Origin: Duganella margarita
Lineage (GTDB): Bacteria; Pseudomonadota; Gammaproteobacteria; Burkholderiales; Burkholderiaceae_D
DNA: 64,000 nucleotides
Assembly: GCF_009857535.1 (NCBI RefSeq)
Contig: NZ_WWCS01000014.1
Span: 62,001-126,000 of the forward strand
Direction of reading: 5' to 3'
The position numbers were made by a program, and so were the translations under genes. Below, piece after piece: positions 1 to 7,793 of this stretch (position 1 is the first letter of the stretch; each line of letters begins with the position of its first letter). The notes below the pieces were generated by a model. It saw only the letters and a list, made by a program, of their open reading frames with translations, did not search any database and had not been told where the DNA came from.

Positions 1-1
1 G

Positions 2-637
2 GTGACGCTGTCGCCGGCGCCGCACGCCCTGCCCGCCCGCCTCGGCATCGAACTGCTGGCGCGCCGTCCGGACTTGCAGGCCGCGCGCTGGAAGCTGGAA
101 GCCTCGCTGAGCCGGATCGATGCCGCCAAGGCCGCGTTTTATCCGGACGTGAACCTGACCGGCTCCATCGGCCTCGATACCGTCAAGATGGAGAACCTGC
201 TGCAAGCCGCCAGCCGCACGCTGTACGTGGGACCGACGCTGTCGCTGCCGCTGTTCGACAGCAAGCGCCTGGACGCGCAGCTGGACGGCACCCGCACCGC
301 CCGCAACGAACGCATCGCCGAATACAACCAGACCATCATCGAAGCGGTGCGCGACGTGGCGCAAGGCGGCGCGCAGCTGCAAGGCATCGAACAGCAGATT
401 ACGCAGCAAACGGCGGCCACTGCATCGGCACGCGCGCAAGTGGCGTCGGCGCAGGCGCGCATGGATCACGGCCTGGCCAACAATGCCAGCTTGCTGAATG
501 CGCGCCTGGCGCTGCTCAAGCAGCAGGATGCCGACCTGTATCTGCAACAGATCCAACTGCTGGCCGAAGTCGCGCTGACCAACGCGCTGGGCGGCGGCTA
601 TCACGAAGAAGCGCCGCTGGCGACGGCCTCCAAATAA
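2..637 (+). CDS. Outer membrane efflux factor (NodT/OprM type), C-terminal part
   Basis: Partial gene entering from the left edge; 211 residues remain. The opening stretch ARLGIELLARRPDLQAARWK is the NodT/OprM motif that starts the second half-repeat of TolC-like trimeric channels. Long alpha-helical, Ala/Gln-rich sequence follows, as expected for the periplasmic coiled-coil barrel. The role inferred is the outer membrane exit duct of a tripartite drug-efflux pump. The stop lies 16 nt before the EmrA-like adaptor gene on the same strand, so the two are almost certainly one operon. No inner membrane pump gene follows, so it would have to lie upstream, outside the window, or elsewhere. The true start is not visible. 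Confidence 0.88.
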   Translation: MTLSPAPHALPARLGIELLARRPDLQAARWKLEASLSRIDAAKAAFYPDVNLTGSIGLDTVKMENLLQAASRTLYVGPTLSLPLFDSKRLDAQLDGTRTARNERIAEYNQTIIEAVRDVAQGGAQLQGIEQQITQQTAATASARAQVASAQARMDHGLANNASLLNARLALLKQQDADLYLQQIQLLAEVALTNALGGGYHEEAPLATASK

Positions 638-653
638 TTCAACGGACATTATC

Positions 654-1802
654 ATGAGCACTGACACCATCCAACCCAACGACAAAAAACGCAAGGCCGT
701 GCTGGCCGCGATCACGCTGGCCTTCATCGCCGCCGGCGTCGCCTATGCGACGTATTACGAAATCGTGCTGTCCAAGATCCAGGAGACCGACAACGCCTAC
801 GTCGGCGGCAATCTGGTCAACCTGTCGTCGCAGGTCACCGGCAACGTCATCGCCATCCGCGCCGATGAAACGCAGATGGTGCAAGCCGGCGCGCCGCTGA
901 TCCAGCTGGATGCGGCCGATGCCGACATCGCCTTGCAGCAGGCCGACGCCAAGCTGGGCGCCGCCGTGCGCCAGCAACGCCAGCGTTATGCCGACGTGGC
1001 GCAGTACGACGCCACCGTCACGCTGCGCAAGCTGCAATTGAAGAATGCCGAAGACGATCTGGCGCGCCGCAAGCCGCTGGCGGCCGATCACACCGTCTCC
1101 GGCGAGGAAGTGGCGCATGCGCGCCAGGCGGTGGACGATGCGCGCGCCGCGATTGCGGTCGCGCTCAAGCAGGAAGAAGCAGCCAAGGCCGGCGTCAGCG
1201 GCGTGGCGGTGGCGCAGCATCCGGCGGTGCAGGCGGCCAAGGCGGATTATGTGCAGGCGTGGCTGGCGTCACGCCGCAATACCATCCTGGCGCCCGTGTC
1301 GGGCTATGTGGCCAAACGCAGCGTGCAGATCGGCGCGCGCGCCACGCCCGGAACATCGCTGATGGCCATCGTGCCGCTGGATCAGCTGTGGGTGGACGCC
1401 AATTTCAAGGAATCGGAACTGAAGAATATCCGCGTCGGCCAGCCGGCCAAGGTGGAAGCGGATATGTATGGCAGCAAGGTGGAGTTCCATGGCCGCGTGG
1501 TGGGGTTGTCGGCCGGCACGGGTAGCGCGTTCTCGCTGCTGCCGGCGCAGAACGCCAGCGGTAACTGGATCAAGGTGGTGCAGCGCCTGCCGGTGCGCAT
1601 TGCGCTGGACGCCAAGGAGTTGCAGGAGCATCCGCTGCGGATTGGTTTGTCGACTACCGTGGCGGTGGACATCAGCAAGACCGATGGGCCGGTGCTGGGG
1701 GCGGCGATGCCGCAAACGCCGGTGTACACCACGCAGGCGCTAAATCAGCCCTTGCAGCAAGCCGCCACCGCCGCCGACGCCATCATCGCGCACAACCTTT
1801 AA
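654..1802 (+). CDS. HlyD/EmrA-family periplasmic adaptor subunit
   Basis: Membrane fusion protein of 382 residues, normal for EmrA. A cytoplasmic N-terminus of about 15 residues is followed by one transmembrane helix (about residues 16-38), a split lipoyl/biotinyl domain, an alpha-helical hairpin rich in Ala/Gln (about 90-190) and a beta-barrel. The segment from ILAPVSGYV to PLDQLWVDANFKESEL is the conserved EmrA signature. It would link the inner membrane pump to the outer membrane factor encoded just upstream. The ATG at 654 gives the start directly before the hydrophobic anchor. The Shine-Dalgarno sequence is weak, so translation may depend on coupling to the upstream gene. It could equally be called emrA or vceA; the substrate is unknown. 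Confidence 0.9.
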   Translation: MSTDTIQPNDKKRKAVLAAITLAFIAAGVAYATYYEIVLSKIQETDNAYVGGNLVNLSSQVTGNVIAIRADETQMVQAGAPLIQLDAADADIALQQADAKLGAAVRQQRQRYADVAQYDATVTLRKLQLKNAEDDLARRKPLAADHTVSGEEVAHARQAVDDARAAIAVALKQEEAAKAGVSGVAVAQHPAVQAAKADYVQAWLASRRNTILAPVSGYVAKRSVQIGARATPGTSLMAIVPLDQLWVDANFKESELKNIRVGQPAKVEADMYGSKVEFHGRVVGLSAGTGSAFSLLPAQNASGNWIKVVQRLPVRIALDAKELQEHPLRIGLSTTVAVDISKTDGPVLGAAMPQTPVYTTQALNQPLQQAATAADAIIAHNL

Positions 1803-1812
1803 CGCGTCCTTT

Positions 1813-1853
1813 ACCCCGGTAAGGCGGGGTCTGACCCGACCGGGTCAGACCCC
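1813..1853. repeat. Palindromic GGGGTCTGACCC element (REP-like, possible bidirectional terminator)
   Basis: A perfect 12-bp inverted repeat, GGGGTCTGACCC (1826-1837) and GGGTCAGACCCC (1842-1853), flanks a GACC loop. A second inverted repeat, ACCCCG (1813-1818) and CGGGGT (1825-1830), shares GGGGT with the first, so the two hairpins exclude each other. It lies between convergent genes. No T-tract follows on either strand, so it is not a textbook intrinsic terminator. Similar GGGGTCTGACCCC palindromes are, to my recollection, common intergenic repeats in Massilia and relatives. No second copy was noticed in this window. Confidence 0.6.
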
Positions 1854-1893
1854 AAAGCGGAATGCCTTGCGGGGTGCGGCATCACGCCAGCCG

Positions 1894-3465
1894 CTACCCC
1901 TTGAGCAGCTCAGTGTCGAGCTGCCGGATTGCCGCCTGCGCCTGCGTGATGACGCGGTCGGCGATCCGCTGGCGCATGCCGGGCACGCGCCCCGCTGCCT
2001 CGGCTTCCAGCAGAATCGGCGTCAGCACCTGCAAGGCCGAATCGCGGAAGCCTTCCGCCACCTGGTCCAGCTGCGTGTTGAACGACTGCTCCGCCGCCAG
2101 CAGCTGCTTGCGCAACTCCTCTTCAAACGCCAGGCGCTTGTCGCGGATCTCGGTGCGTTTGCGCTTGCCGCCATCGGTGAACCACTTGAACGCCCCCGCC
2201 AGCAGCACGGCGCCGCCGACAAACGGCGCCACCGGCGCCACCACTGGCAACACCACCGCCGCTCCAATCAGATATGCCGCCGTGCCGGTGCTGGCCGCCA
2301 CCGCCGCGCCGCTGACCAGCGTCACATTGGCCGCCGTATCCAGCTTGTTGACGATGCGCGTGCCGACCCGTAAACGCGGCATCAAGCGCGCCAGCGCCGC
2401 ATGGTGCTGACGCTGGAACACCGACGCCTGCCCCAGCTTCATCCCCGACTGGAACAGCCGCAGATCTTCCTGCAGCAGATGCAAGGCCTGCTCCTTGCGG
2501 CGCACGATGCGGTCCAGCCGCCGCTCCATCTCCTGCCCGAACTGATTGCGGCCGATACTGGCCCACACATCTTCGTCTTTCCACTTGTCGGTATTCAGGC
2601 GGTCGGTCATCGCCAGTTCGATGGCGTTGCCGGCGTCGTGCACGGCGTCGTCGATTTCCTCGACCAGCAAGCGGCGCTCGTAGGCGATGCGCTGCTCGAC
2701 CAGCACCAGCCGCTGCGCCACCTGGTTTTTCATCTCATTGGCCGCCGTCACCAGCGACGCGGCAGCCGCCTCGCCGACCGCCAGCAGGCGCGCCTGCTCC
2801 AGATAGGCGTTGATGTCCTGTGCGATGGCCGCCGTGGTGCCGCTCACCAGTTCGCGCAACTGCACGTGGTCGATTTCACCGGACTGGAAATGGCGCGCAT
2901 GATCGACCAGCGCCGGCTGGCCGGCGGTACGGCCGAAGTCCGCCACCGCGTCGGCCACCGAGCGGCCGCGCACCAGGCGGCGCGCCTGTTCGCCGAGGTT
3001 GGCCAGGATGCCGCGCTCCTCCGACTGCGGCAGGCGGCTCAGGTCATCCGGCGATACCTTGACCGACAGGGATTTGGCCAGGCGCTGCGCCAGCGCACGG
3101 GCGTCGGCGCCGTGCAGCGCCAGCAGCGGAATCACCATGTGCAGCGCCTGTTCGCGCGCGGCCTGGTCGATACCGGCGCAGCTGCGGCTGAGCGCATTTA
3201 GCGCCCAGTCGACTTCGACGCCGGATTCGATGGCGTTCAGCACCAGCGCGGTGAACACGGCGGACGATTGGCCGTCGCCGGCGATGTCAGTGACAGCGGC
3301 GAACTGGGCCAGTGTGAGGCTGCCCTGGTTGCCGGCAATCGCCCCCACCGCGCGTGCGTAGGCGGAGCTGAAACTCTGGTCGGAAGATAAGTGTTCGTCC
3401 AGCGAACGGACGACGAGCTGCGACGACGAACTATTCACGCCTGCTCCATTTGGTTGTGATGCCAT
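1894..3465 (-). CDS. Uncharacterised helical membrane protein with central hairpin transmembrane segment
   Basis: 523 residues with no family that I recognise. About 330 residues of mostly helical, charged sequence are followed by a hydrophobic stretch (about residues 375-430) that could form two membrane passes or a hairpin, then a short basic patch (GGKRKRTEIRDKR) and a C-terminal helix rich in Glu/Gln. A long helical arm, a membrane hairpin and a returning helix recall the stalk and paddle of bacterial dynamin-like proteins, but no GTPase P-loop is visible, so that comparison is only structural speculation. The start codon sits inside a 15-nt palindrome (ATGCCATAATGGCAT, 3459-3473) and has no clear Shine-Dalgarno. 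The small coiled-coil gene 24 nt upstream on the same strand may be co-transcribed. Confidence 0.75.
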   Translation of the reverse strand: MASQPNGAGVNSSSSQLVVRSLDEHLSSDQSFSSAYARAVGAIAGNQGSLTLAQFAAVTDIAGDGQSSAVFTALVLNAIESGVEVDWALNALSRSCAGIDQAAREQALHMVIPLLALHGADARALAQRLAKSLSVKVSPDDLSRLPQSEERGILANLGEQARRLVRGRSVADAVADFGRTAGQPALVDHARHFQSGEIDHVQLRELVSGTTAAIAQDINAYLEQARLLAVGEAAAASLVTAANEMKNQVAQRLVLVEQRIAYERRLLVEEIDDAVHDAGNAIELAMTDRLNTDKWKDEDVWASIGRNQFGQEMERRLDRIVRRKEQALHLLQEDLRLFQSGMKLGQASVFQRQHHAALARLMPRLRVGTRIVNKLDTAANVTLVSGAAVAASTGTAAYLIGAAVVLPVVAPVAPFVGGAVLLAGAFKWFTDGGKRKRTEIRDKRLAFEEELRKQLLAAEQSFNTQLDQVAEGFRDSALQVLTPILLEAEAAGRVPGMRQRIADRVITQAQAAIRQLDTELLKG

Positions 3466-3489
3466 AATGGCATTGTAACTGAAGCGGGC

Positions 3490-3750
3490 TCAATGAGGCA
3501 GGTAGCGGATGAGGGCGATCACCGTACCGATGGTCACGCCAGTTTGGGCGATGAACATGGCAAACATCCACTTCAACAGGTCAATCTTGAGGTCTTGCAG
3601 TTGCCGGCTGATTTCGGCCCGCACCCAGTCCTTGGTCGGAAGCTCCTCCAGAACTTCGGCCAGCGCGTCAGCGTGCGCCAGCGCTTGGGCAGGTGGTACA
3701 CCGCCTTCTTCAAGACGCTTGCGGTATTTGATGGTTTCGATTGCGTTCAT
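3490..3750 (-). CDS. Small coiled-coil membrane protein (DUF1640/CCDC90-like)
   Basis: 86 residues. The N-terminal half resembles the short N-terminal region of DUF1640 proteins (YRKRLEEGGVPPAQALAHAD, then an acidic helix). A short coiled coil (EISRQLQDLKIDLLKW) and one C-terminal transmembrane helix (about 58-80) follow. This is the usual layout of bacterial CCDC90-like proteins, whose function is unknown. I chose the ATG at 3750 because it begins the conserved part; an in-frame upstream start at 3768 would only add six residues. It ends 24 nt before the 523-residue membrane protein, suggesting one transcript. A decayed C-terminal piece of what looks like a paralogue lies at 8296-8406. Confidence 0.72.
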   Translation of the reverse strand: MNAIETIKYRKRLEEGGVPPAQALAHADALAEVLEELPTKDWVRAEISRQLQDLKIDLLKWMFAMFIAQTGVTIGTVIALIRYLPH

Positions 3751-3807
3751 GGTGCAATCAGTATGCACCCCTCGCCGCCGATTGCAAGCGGCGCACTTTG
3801 ATCTGCA

Positions 3808-4293
3808 TCAGCCGGTCGCTAGCGTCAGCGTCTCCTTGATTTCCTCCATGACGACATAGCTTTTCGACTGCGCCGCCCCAGGCAAACTGAGCAGCATATC
3901 GCCCAGCAGATTGCGATACTCCGCCATCTCATGAATCCTCGCCTTAATCAGGTAATCAAAGTCACCCGACACCAGATGGCACTCCTGCACTTCCGGTATC
4001 CGCAACACCTCGCGCCGGAACTGCTCGAACGCCGGCCCGGACTTCTGGTTCAGCGTAATCTCGACAAACACCAGCAGCTTGGCGCCCAGCGACGGCGGAT
4101 CGATGCGCGCGTGATAGCCGGTAATCACGCCATCGCGCTCCATGCGCTTGACGCGCTCAATGGTCGGCGTGGTCGACAGCCCCACCTGCTCGCCCAGGTC
4201 CTTCATCGAGATGCGCCCGTCCTCCTGCAGGATCTGCAATATCTTTCTGTCCAGTTTGTCGAGACTTCTGACCGATTCTTTTTGAATTCGCAT
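3808..4293 (-). CDS. Lrp/AsnC-family transcriptional regulator
   Basis: 161 residues, the normal length. An N-terminal winged helix-turn-helix (LDRKILQILQEDGRISMKDL, then STTPTIERVKRME) is followed by the RAM ligand-binding domain (KLLVFVEITL to about 150). It diverges from dadA across a 98-bp AT-rich gap. In other proteobacteria Lrp-type proteins (Lrp, DadR, BkdR) control D-amino acid dehydrogenase genes, so the likely task here is amino-acid-responsive control of dadA and autoregulation. The ligand cannot be read from the sequence. It differs from a general Lrp only in context, so I leave the symbol empty. Confidence 0.92.
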   Translation of the reverse strand: MRIQKESVRSLDKLDRKILQILQEDGRISMKDLGEQVGLSTTPTIERVKRMERDGVITGYHARIDPPSLGAKLLVFVEITLNQKSGPAFEQFRREVLRIPEVQECHLVSGDFDYLIKARIHEMAEYRNLLGDMLLSLPGAAQSKSYVVMEEIKETLTLATG

Positions 4294-4391
4294 AACAATC
4301 CACTATTTTTACGAAGATATACAGTAACAAACACTATACAAACGAGAATACCATAGCGGAATATCTGGCAGTTAAATAATCGGGGGACTCT
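4294..4391. promoter_or_regulatory. Divergent control region between Lrp-type gene and dadA
   Basis: This 98-bp region is much more AT-rich than its surroundings, with several A/T runs and repeated TATAC-like words (for example AGATATACAG and CACTATAC). This is typical of an Lrp-bound intergenic region. The dadA start at 4392 has a purine-rich GGGGGAC Shine-Dalgarno 5-6 nt upstream. I could not settle on one -35/-10 pair for either gene, so the entry marks a regulatory region, not a defined promoter. Confidence 0.5.
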
Positions 4392-5675
4392 ATGCGTGTC
4401 GTAATCCTGGGTAGCGGCGTCATCGGCGTCACCAGCGCCTACTATCTGGCCAAGGCCGGCCATGACGTCACCGTGCTCGACCGCCAGCCGGGTCCCGCTC
4501 TCGAAACCAGCTTCGCCAACGCCGGCCAGATCTCGCCCGGCTACGCCTCGCCATGGGCGGCCCCCGGCATCCCGCTGAAAGCCATGAAGTGGATGCTGCA
4601 GCGCCACGCCCCGCTGTCGATCACGCCCGACGGCACGCTGTTCCAGTTGCAATGGATGTGGCAGATGCTGCAAAACTGCACCGCCGACCGCTACGCCATC
4701 AACAAAGAACGCATGGTGCGCCTGGCCGAGTACAGCCGCGACTGCTTCAAAGCCCTGCGCGCCTCGACCGGCATCGAATACGAAGGCCGCCAGCAAGGCA
4801 CGACCCAGCTGTTCCGCACGCAGGAACAAATGGACGCCGCCGCCAAGGACATCAGCGTGCTGGAAGAAACCGGCGTGCCGTACGAACTGCTGAGCCGCGA
4901 ACAACTGGTTGGCGCCGAGCCCGGCCTGGCCCGCAACAAGCTGGTCGGCGGCCTGCGCCTGCCCAACGACGAAACCGGCGACTGCCAGCTGTTCACCACC
5001 CGCCTGACCGCCATGGCCGAAGAACTGGGCGTCAAGTTCCGCTACGGCATGGACATCACCGGCCTGCTGACCGAAGGCGACGCCATCCGCGGCGTCAAAT
5101 GCGGCGACGAACTGGTGACCGGCGAATCCTACGTGGTGGCGATGGGCGCCTACTCGACCGCGCTGCTGAAGGACCTGGTGGCAATCCCGGTCTACCCGAT
5201 GAAGGGCTATTCGATCACGGTGCCGATCGTCAACGCCAGCGCTGCCCCGGTCTCGACCATTCTGGACGAAACCTACAAGATCGCCGTCACCCGCTTTGAC
5301 GACCGCATCCGCGTCGGCGGCATGGCCGAGATCGCCGGCTTCAACACCGAGCTCAATCCGCGCCGCCGCGCCACGCTGGAAATGGTGGTCAACGACCTGT
5401 TCCCCGGCGCCGGCGACACCGCCGCCGCCAGCTTCTGGACCGGCCTGCGGCCGATGACGCCGGACGGCACGCCGATCGTCGGCCGCACCGGCCTGCGCAA
5501 CCTGTATCTCAACACCGGCCACGGCACGCTGGGCTGGACCATGTCGTGCGGCTCGGCGCAGCTGCTGTCGGACCTGATCTCGGCACACCGTCCGGCAATT
5601 CGCGCCGACGACCTGTCGGTCAGCCGCTACAACACAAGCCGCACCACCCGCCAGCCGCAACTGGTCAACGCCTGA
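4392..5675 (+). CDS. dadA: D-amino acid dehydrogenase small subunit
   Basis: 427 residues, matching DadA. It is an FAD-dependent DAO-fold enzyme: the N-terminal Rossmann motif is VVILGSGVIGVTSAYYLAKA, followed by the ribose-binding acid in VTVLDRQ. The DadA-specific stretch ETSFANAGQISPGYASPWAAPG follows, and a C-terminal STGHG-like motif (NTGHGTLGWTMSCGSAQL) closes the FAD site. It oxidises D-amino acids, chiefly D-alanine, to 2-oxo acids plus ammonia at the inner face of the membrane and passes electrons to the respiratory chain. No alanine racemase (dadX) lies next to it, unlike the enterobacterial dad operon. A strong terminator follows, so the gene is probably monocistronic, controlled by the divergent Lrp-type regulator. 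Confidence 0.95.
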   Translation: MRVVILGSGVIGVTSAYYLAKAGHDVTVLDRQPGPALETSFANAGQISPGYASPWAAPGIPLKAMKWMLQRHAPLSITPDGTLFQLQWMWQMLQNCTADRYAINKERMVRLAEYSRDCFKALRASTGIEYEGRQQGTTQLFRTQEQMDAAAKDISVLEETGVPYELLSREQLVGAEPGLARNKLVGGLRLPNDETGDCQLFTTRLTAMAEELGVKFRYGMDITGLLTEGDAIRGVKCGDELVTGESYVVAMGAYSTALLKDLVAIPVYPMKGYSITVPIVNASAAPVSTILDETYKIAVTRFDDRIRVGGMAEIAGFNTELNPRRRATLEMVVNDLFPGAGDTAAASFWTGLRPMTPDGTPIVGRTGLRNLYLNTGHGTLGWTMSCGSAQLLSDLISAHRPAIRADDLSVSRYNTSRTTRQPQLVNA

Positions 5676-5694
5676 CCAGCGCTCCTGTCACCAC

Positions 5695-5735
5695 GGACGC
5701 GGCGCCCGATCAGCGCGCCGCGTCCGCCTTATTTT
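5695..5735 (+). terminator. Rho-independent terminator of dadA
   Basis: A perfect 11-bp stem, GGACGCGGCGC (5695-5705) and GCGCCGCGTCC (5715-5725), carries a 9-nt loop and is followed by a T-rich tail (TTATTTT, 5729-5735). It starts 20 nt after the dadA stop. This is the clearest intrinsic terminator in the window. Confidence 0.88.
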
Positions 5736-5819
5736 CCCTCTTCAGCCCGCCCGCGCGTCATCATCTGTCGCATTGCCGCCCTATCTGCGCTCGAACCCGC
5801 AACAACGCCCGCATCAGCG

Positions 5820-5848
5820 TTGAGATTGGGGCCAAGCCTGCGTATAAT
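5820..5848 (+). promoter_or_regulatory. Near-consensus sigma70 promoter giving a leaderless HDOD mRNA
   Basis: TTGAGA (5820-5825) and a perfect TATAAT (5843-5848) are separated by exactly 17 bp. The ATG of the HDOD gene begins at 5856, seven bases after the -10 box, just where transcription should start. There is no room for, and no sign of, a Shine-Dalgarno sequence, so the mRNA should start at or within a base or two of the AUG. Confidence 0.72.
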
Positions 5849-5855
5849 TTTGACC

Positions 5856-6695
5856 ATGAATAAACTTGAAGCATTTGGCCATATTGCGGCCCTTGCCATC
5901 CGTGGCGAACTCATTTTCCCGACCAGCGTCAACGCGGCGCTGCGCGTCCAACTGGCGTTGGACGATCCCGATTGCCCGATCGATACCGCGATCAGCCTGG
6001 TGCTGGCCGAACCCTTGCTGGCGGCGAAAACCGTGGCCATCGCCAACTCGGCCATGTTCAACCGCGCCGGCGCGCCGGTGGTGACCAATGTGCGCGGCGC
6101 CATCATGCGCATCGGCTACCAGAACCTGTTTGCGCTGGCGGCCGCCATGGTGGTGCGCCAGTTCGGCAGCAAGATCACCGACCCCAAGGTGCGCAACATG
6201 GCGGAGAAGCTGTGGGACCACACCATCGCCGTCGCCGCGCTGGGGCGCCTGATCGCGCGCCATGTCACCGGCGTCAACGAAGATACCGCGCTGTTCGCCG
6301 GCATCGTGCATGAGGTCGGCGGCTTCTACCTGCTGTCGCGCGCCGACGAGTTCCCCGGCCTGCTGGATGAAGATCCGGAAAACTGGCACTCGGCCAGCGA
6401 AGAGATCATCACCCGCGAAGTGATGCGCAAGCTGTGCATTCCCGAGCCGGTGGCCGACGCCATCGAAGGCTTGCGCGACAGTTTCATGTCGATCCCGCCC
6501 GACACGCTGCTCGACACGCTGCTGCTGGCCAACCACCTGACGCCGGTCAAGTCGCCGCTGCAGGAACCGCAGCGCGACCTGCCGCCGCACTCGGATTCCG
6601 CCATCGACCTGTTCATCGACGAGCAGCGGCTGGCGTCGATGCTGGAAGACGCCCGGCGCGACGCCGCCGACATGAGCGCGGCCCTGCTGGTCTAA
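5856..6695 (+). CDS. HDOD-domain signalling protein
   Basis: 279 residues. An HDOD domain (about residues 15-210), a relative of HD hydrolases that lacks their metal-binding signature and is thought to act as a protein-interaction module in bacterial signalling. Visible motifs are the helix SLVLAEPLLAAKTVAIANSA and the VRGAIMRIGYQNL segment, followed by the weak HD-like GIVHEVGGF. The C-terminal tail (about 230-279) is acidic and probably flexible. An in-frame start at 5820 is possible on paper but would sit inside the -35 box, so the ATG at 5856 is preferred; see the promoter entry. A hairpin follows the gene. No partner protein is evident in the neighbourhood. Confidence 0.85.
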   Translation: MNKLEAFGHIAALAIRGELIFPTSVNAALRVQLALDDPDCPIDTAISLVLAEPLLAAKTVAIANSAMFNRAGAPVVTNVRGAIMRIGYQNLFALAAAMVVRQFGSKITDPKVRNMAEKLWDHTIAVAALGRLIARHVTGVNEDTALFAGIVHEVGGFYLLSRADEFPGLLDEDPENWHSASEEIITREVMRKLCIPEPVADAIEGLRDSFMSIPPDTLLDTLLLANHLTPVKSPLQEPQRDLPPHSDSAIDLFIDEQRLASMLEDARRDAADMSAALLV

Positions 6696-6708
6696 ACCAA
6701 CGCTGTCC

Positions 6709-6739
6709 CCCGGAGCCGTCCGGCGCAGGCGGCTCCGGG
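6709..6739 (+). terminator. Hairpin between HDOD gene and transporter gene
   Basis: A perfect 10-bp stem, CCCGGAGCCG (6709-6718) and CGGCTCCGGG (6730-6739), with an 11-nt loop. The tail after it (TTCATCCC) is only weakly T-rich. It may stop HDOD transcription partly, or structure the leader of the next gene, whose Shine-Dalgarno begins about 11 nt downstream. Confidence 0.55.
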
Positions 6740-6761
6740 TTCATCCCTGATGGAGAATCTG

Positions 6762-7793
6762 ATGCAAGCTGCGCCACTGTCCTACGGCTCCGATCAATCC
6801 GGTCTGGTCTGCGGCTACCTGTTCGGCCGCGACGGCGACGGCAAGGCGATGCCGCTGGACACCGACGCCGCCTGCCGCTGGCTCAGGCAACGCGAACAGA
6901 CGCCGCAGGAATTCATCTGGCTGCACTACAACCTGGCCAACACCGCCAGCGAAAAATGGCTGCACGAGCACACTGAACTGGCCGAAGAGTTCTACGACAG
7001 CCTGCACGAAGGCCCGCGCTCGACCCGCATCGAACTGGCCGACAACACGCTGGTGGCGGTGGTCAATGACGTGGTGCACGACTTCACCTTCGAGCCGTCC
7101 GACATTTCCACGCTGTGGCTCAGCGTCGACCGGCAAATCGTCATCAGCGCCCGCCGCAAGCCGCTGCGTGCGGTGGACAGCCTGCGCAATGCGGTGCGCA
7201 ACGGCGAGCCGATCCGCTCATCGGTCGAGCTGCTGATCCACCTGCTGCGCGACCAGGCTGATGCGCTGATCAAGATCGTCCGTGACGCCATCAGCACCGT
7301 CGACGGTATCGAAGACAATCTGCTGGCCGGCAAGCTGACCACCAAGCGCGCCAGCCTGGGCGCCCTGCGGCGGGTGCTGGTGCGGCTGCAGCGGCTGCTG
7401 GCGCCGGAACCGTCCGCGCTGTTCCGCCTGCTGCAAAAGCCGCCGGCGTGGATGGCCGAGATCGACGCGCAGGAACTGCGCCAGTCGACCGAGGAATTCT
7501 CGATGGTGCTGGCGGACATGGCGTCGCTGCAGGAGCGCATCAAGCTGATCCAGGAGGAGATTGCGGCGCTGGCCAGCGAGGCCAACAACCACAGCCTGTT
7601 TGTGCTGACCGTGGTGACCGTGTTGGCGCTGCCGATCAACATCATCGCCGGCCTGATGGGCATGAACGTGGGCGGCATTCCGCTGGCCCAGTCCGAGCAT
7701 GGCTTTTTGGTGGTGGTGGTGATCGTGGCCAGCTTTACCGTGATCGCCGGCTGGCTGGCCTTCCGCCGCCAGCGCGACGTGGGCGGGGACTGA
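6762..7793 (+). CDS. CorA/ZntB-family divalent metal transporter
   Basis: 343 residues. The large N-terminal cytoplasmic domain and long coiled helices (about 150-280) are followed by two C-terminal transmembrane helices. The first ends in the family signature GMNVGGIP (the GMN motif of CorA, Mrs2 and ZntB), which lines the pore entrance. It would work as a homopentamer in the inner membrane. The sequence is closer in style to the ZntB branch (FIWLHYNL near the N-terminus) than to CorA, so zinc transport is plausible but not shown. I chose the ATG at 6762 because GGAGA precedes it by 6 nt, whereas the ATG at 6750 has no Shine-Dalgarno. The 3' end overlaps the convergent gene by 59 bp. Confidence 0.88.
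   Translation: MQAAPLSYGSDQSGLVCGYLFGRDGDGKAMPLDTDAACRWLRQREQTPQEFIWLHYNLANTASEKWLHEHTELAEEFYDSLHEGPRSTRIELADNTLVAVVNDVVHDFTFEPSDISTLWLSVDRQIVISARRKPLRAVDSLRNAVRNGEPIRSSVELLIHLLRDQADALIKIVRDAISTVDGIEDNLLAGKLTTKRASLGALRRVLVRLQRLLAPEPSALFRLLQKPPAWMAEIDAQELRQSTEEFSMVLADMASLQERIKLIQEEIAALASEANNHSLFVLTVVTVLALPINIIAGLMGMNVGGIPLAQSEHGFLVVVVIVASFTVIAGWLAFRRQRDVGGD

Noticed and set aside
1826..1853. Intrinsic terminator at the GGGGTCTGACCC dyad
   Set aside because: Perfect stem but no T-tract on either strand, so called as a repeat with possible terminator action only.
3770..3800. Weak GC hairpin (GCCGC/GCGGC) downstream of the Lrp-type gene
   Set aside because: Five base pairs only and no T-tract; not enough for a terminator call.
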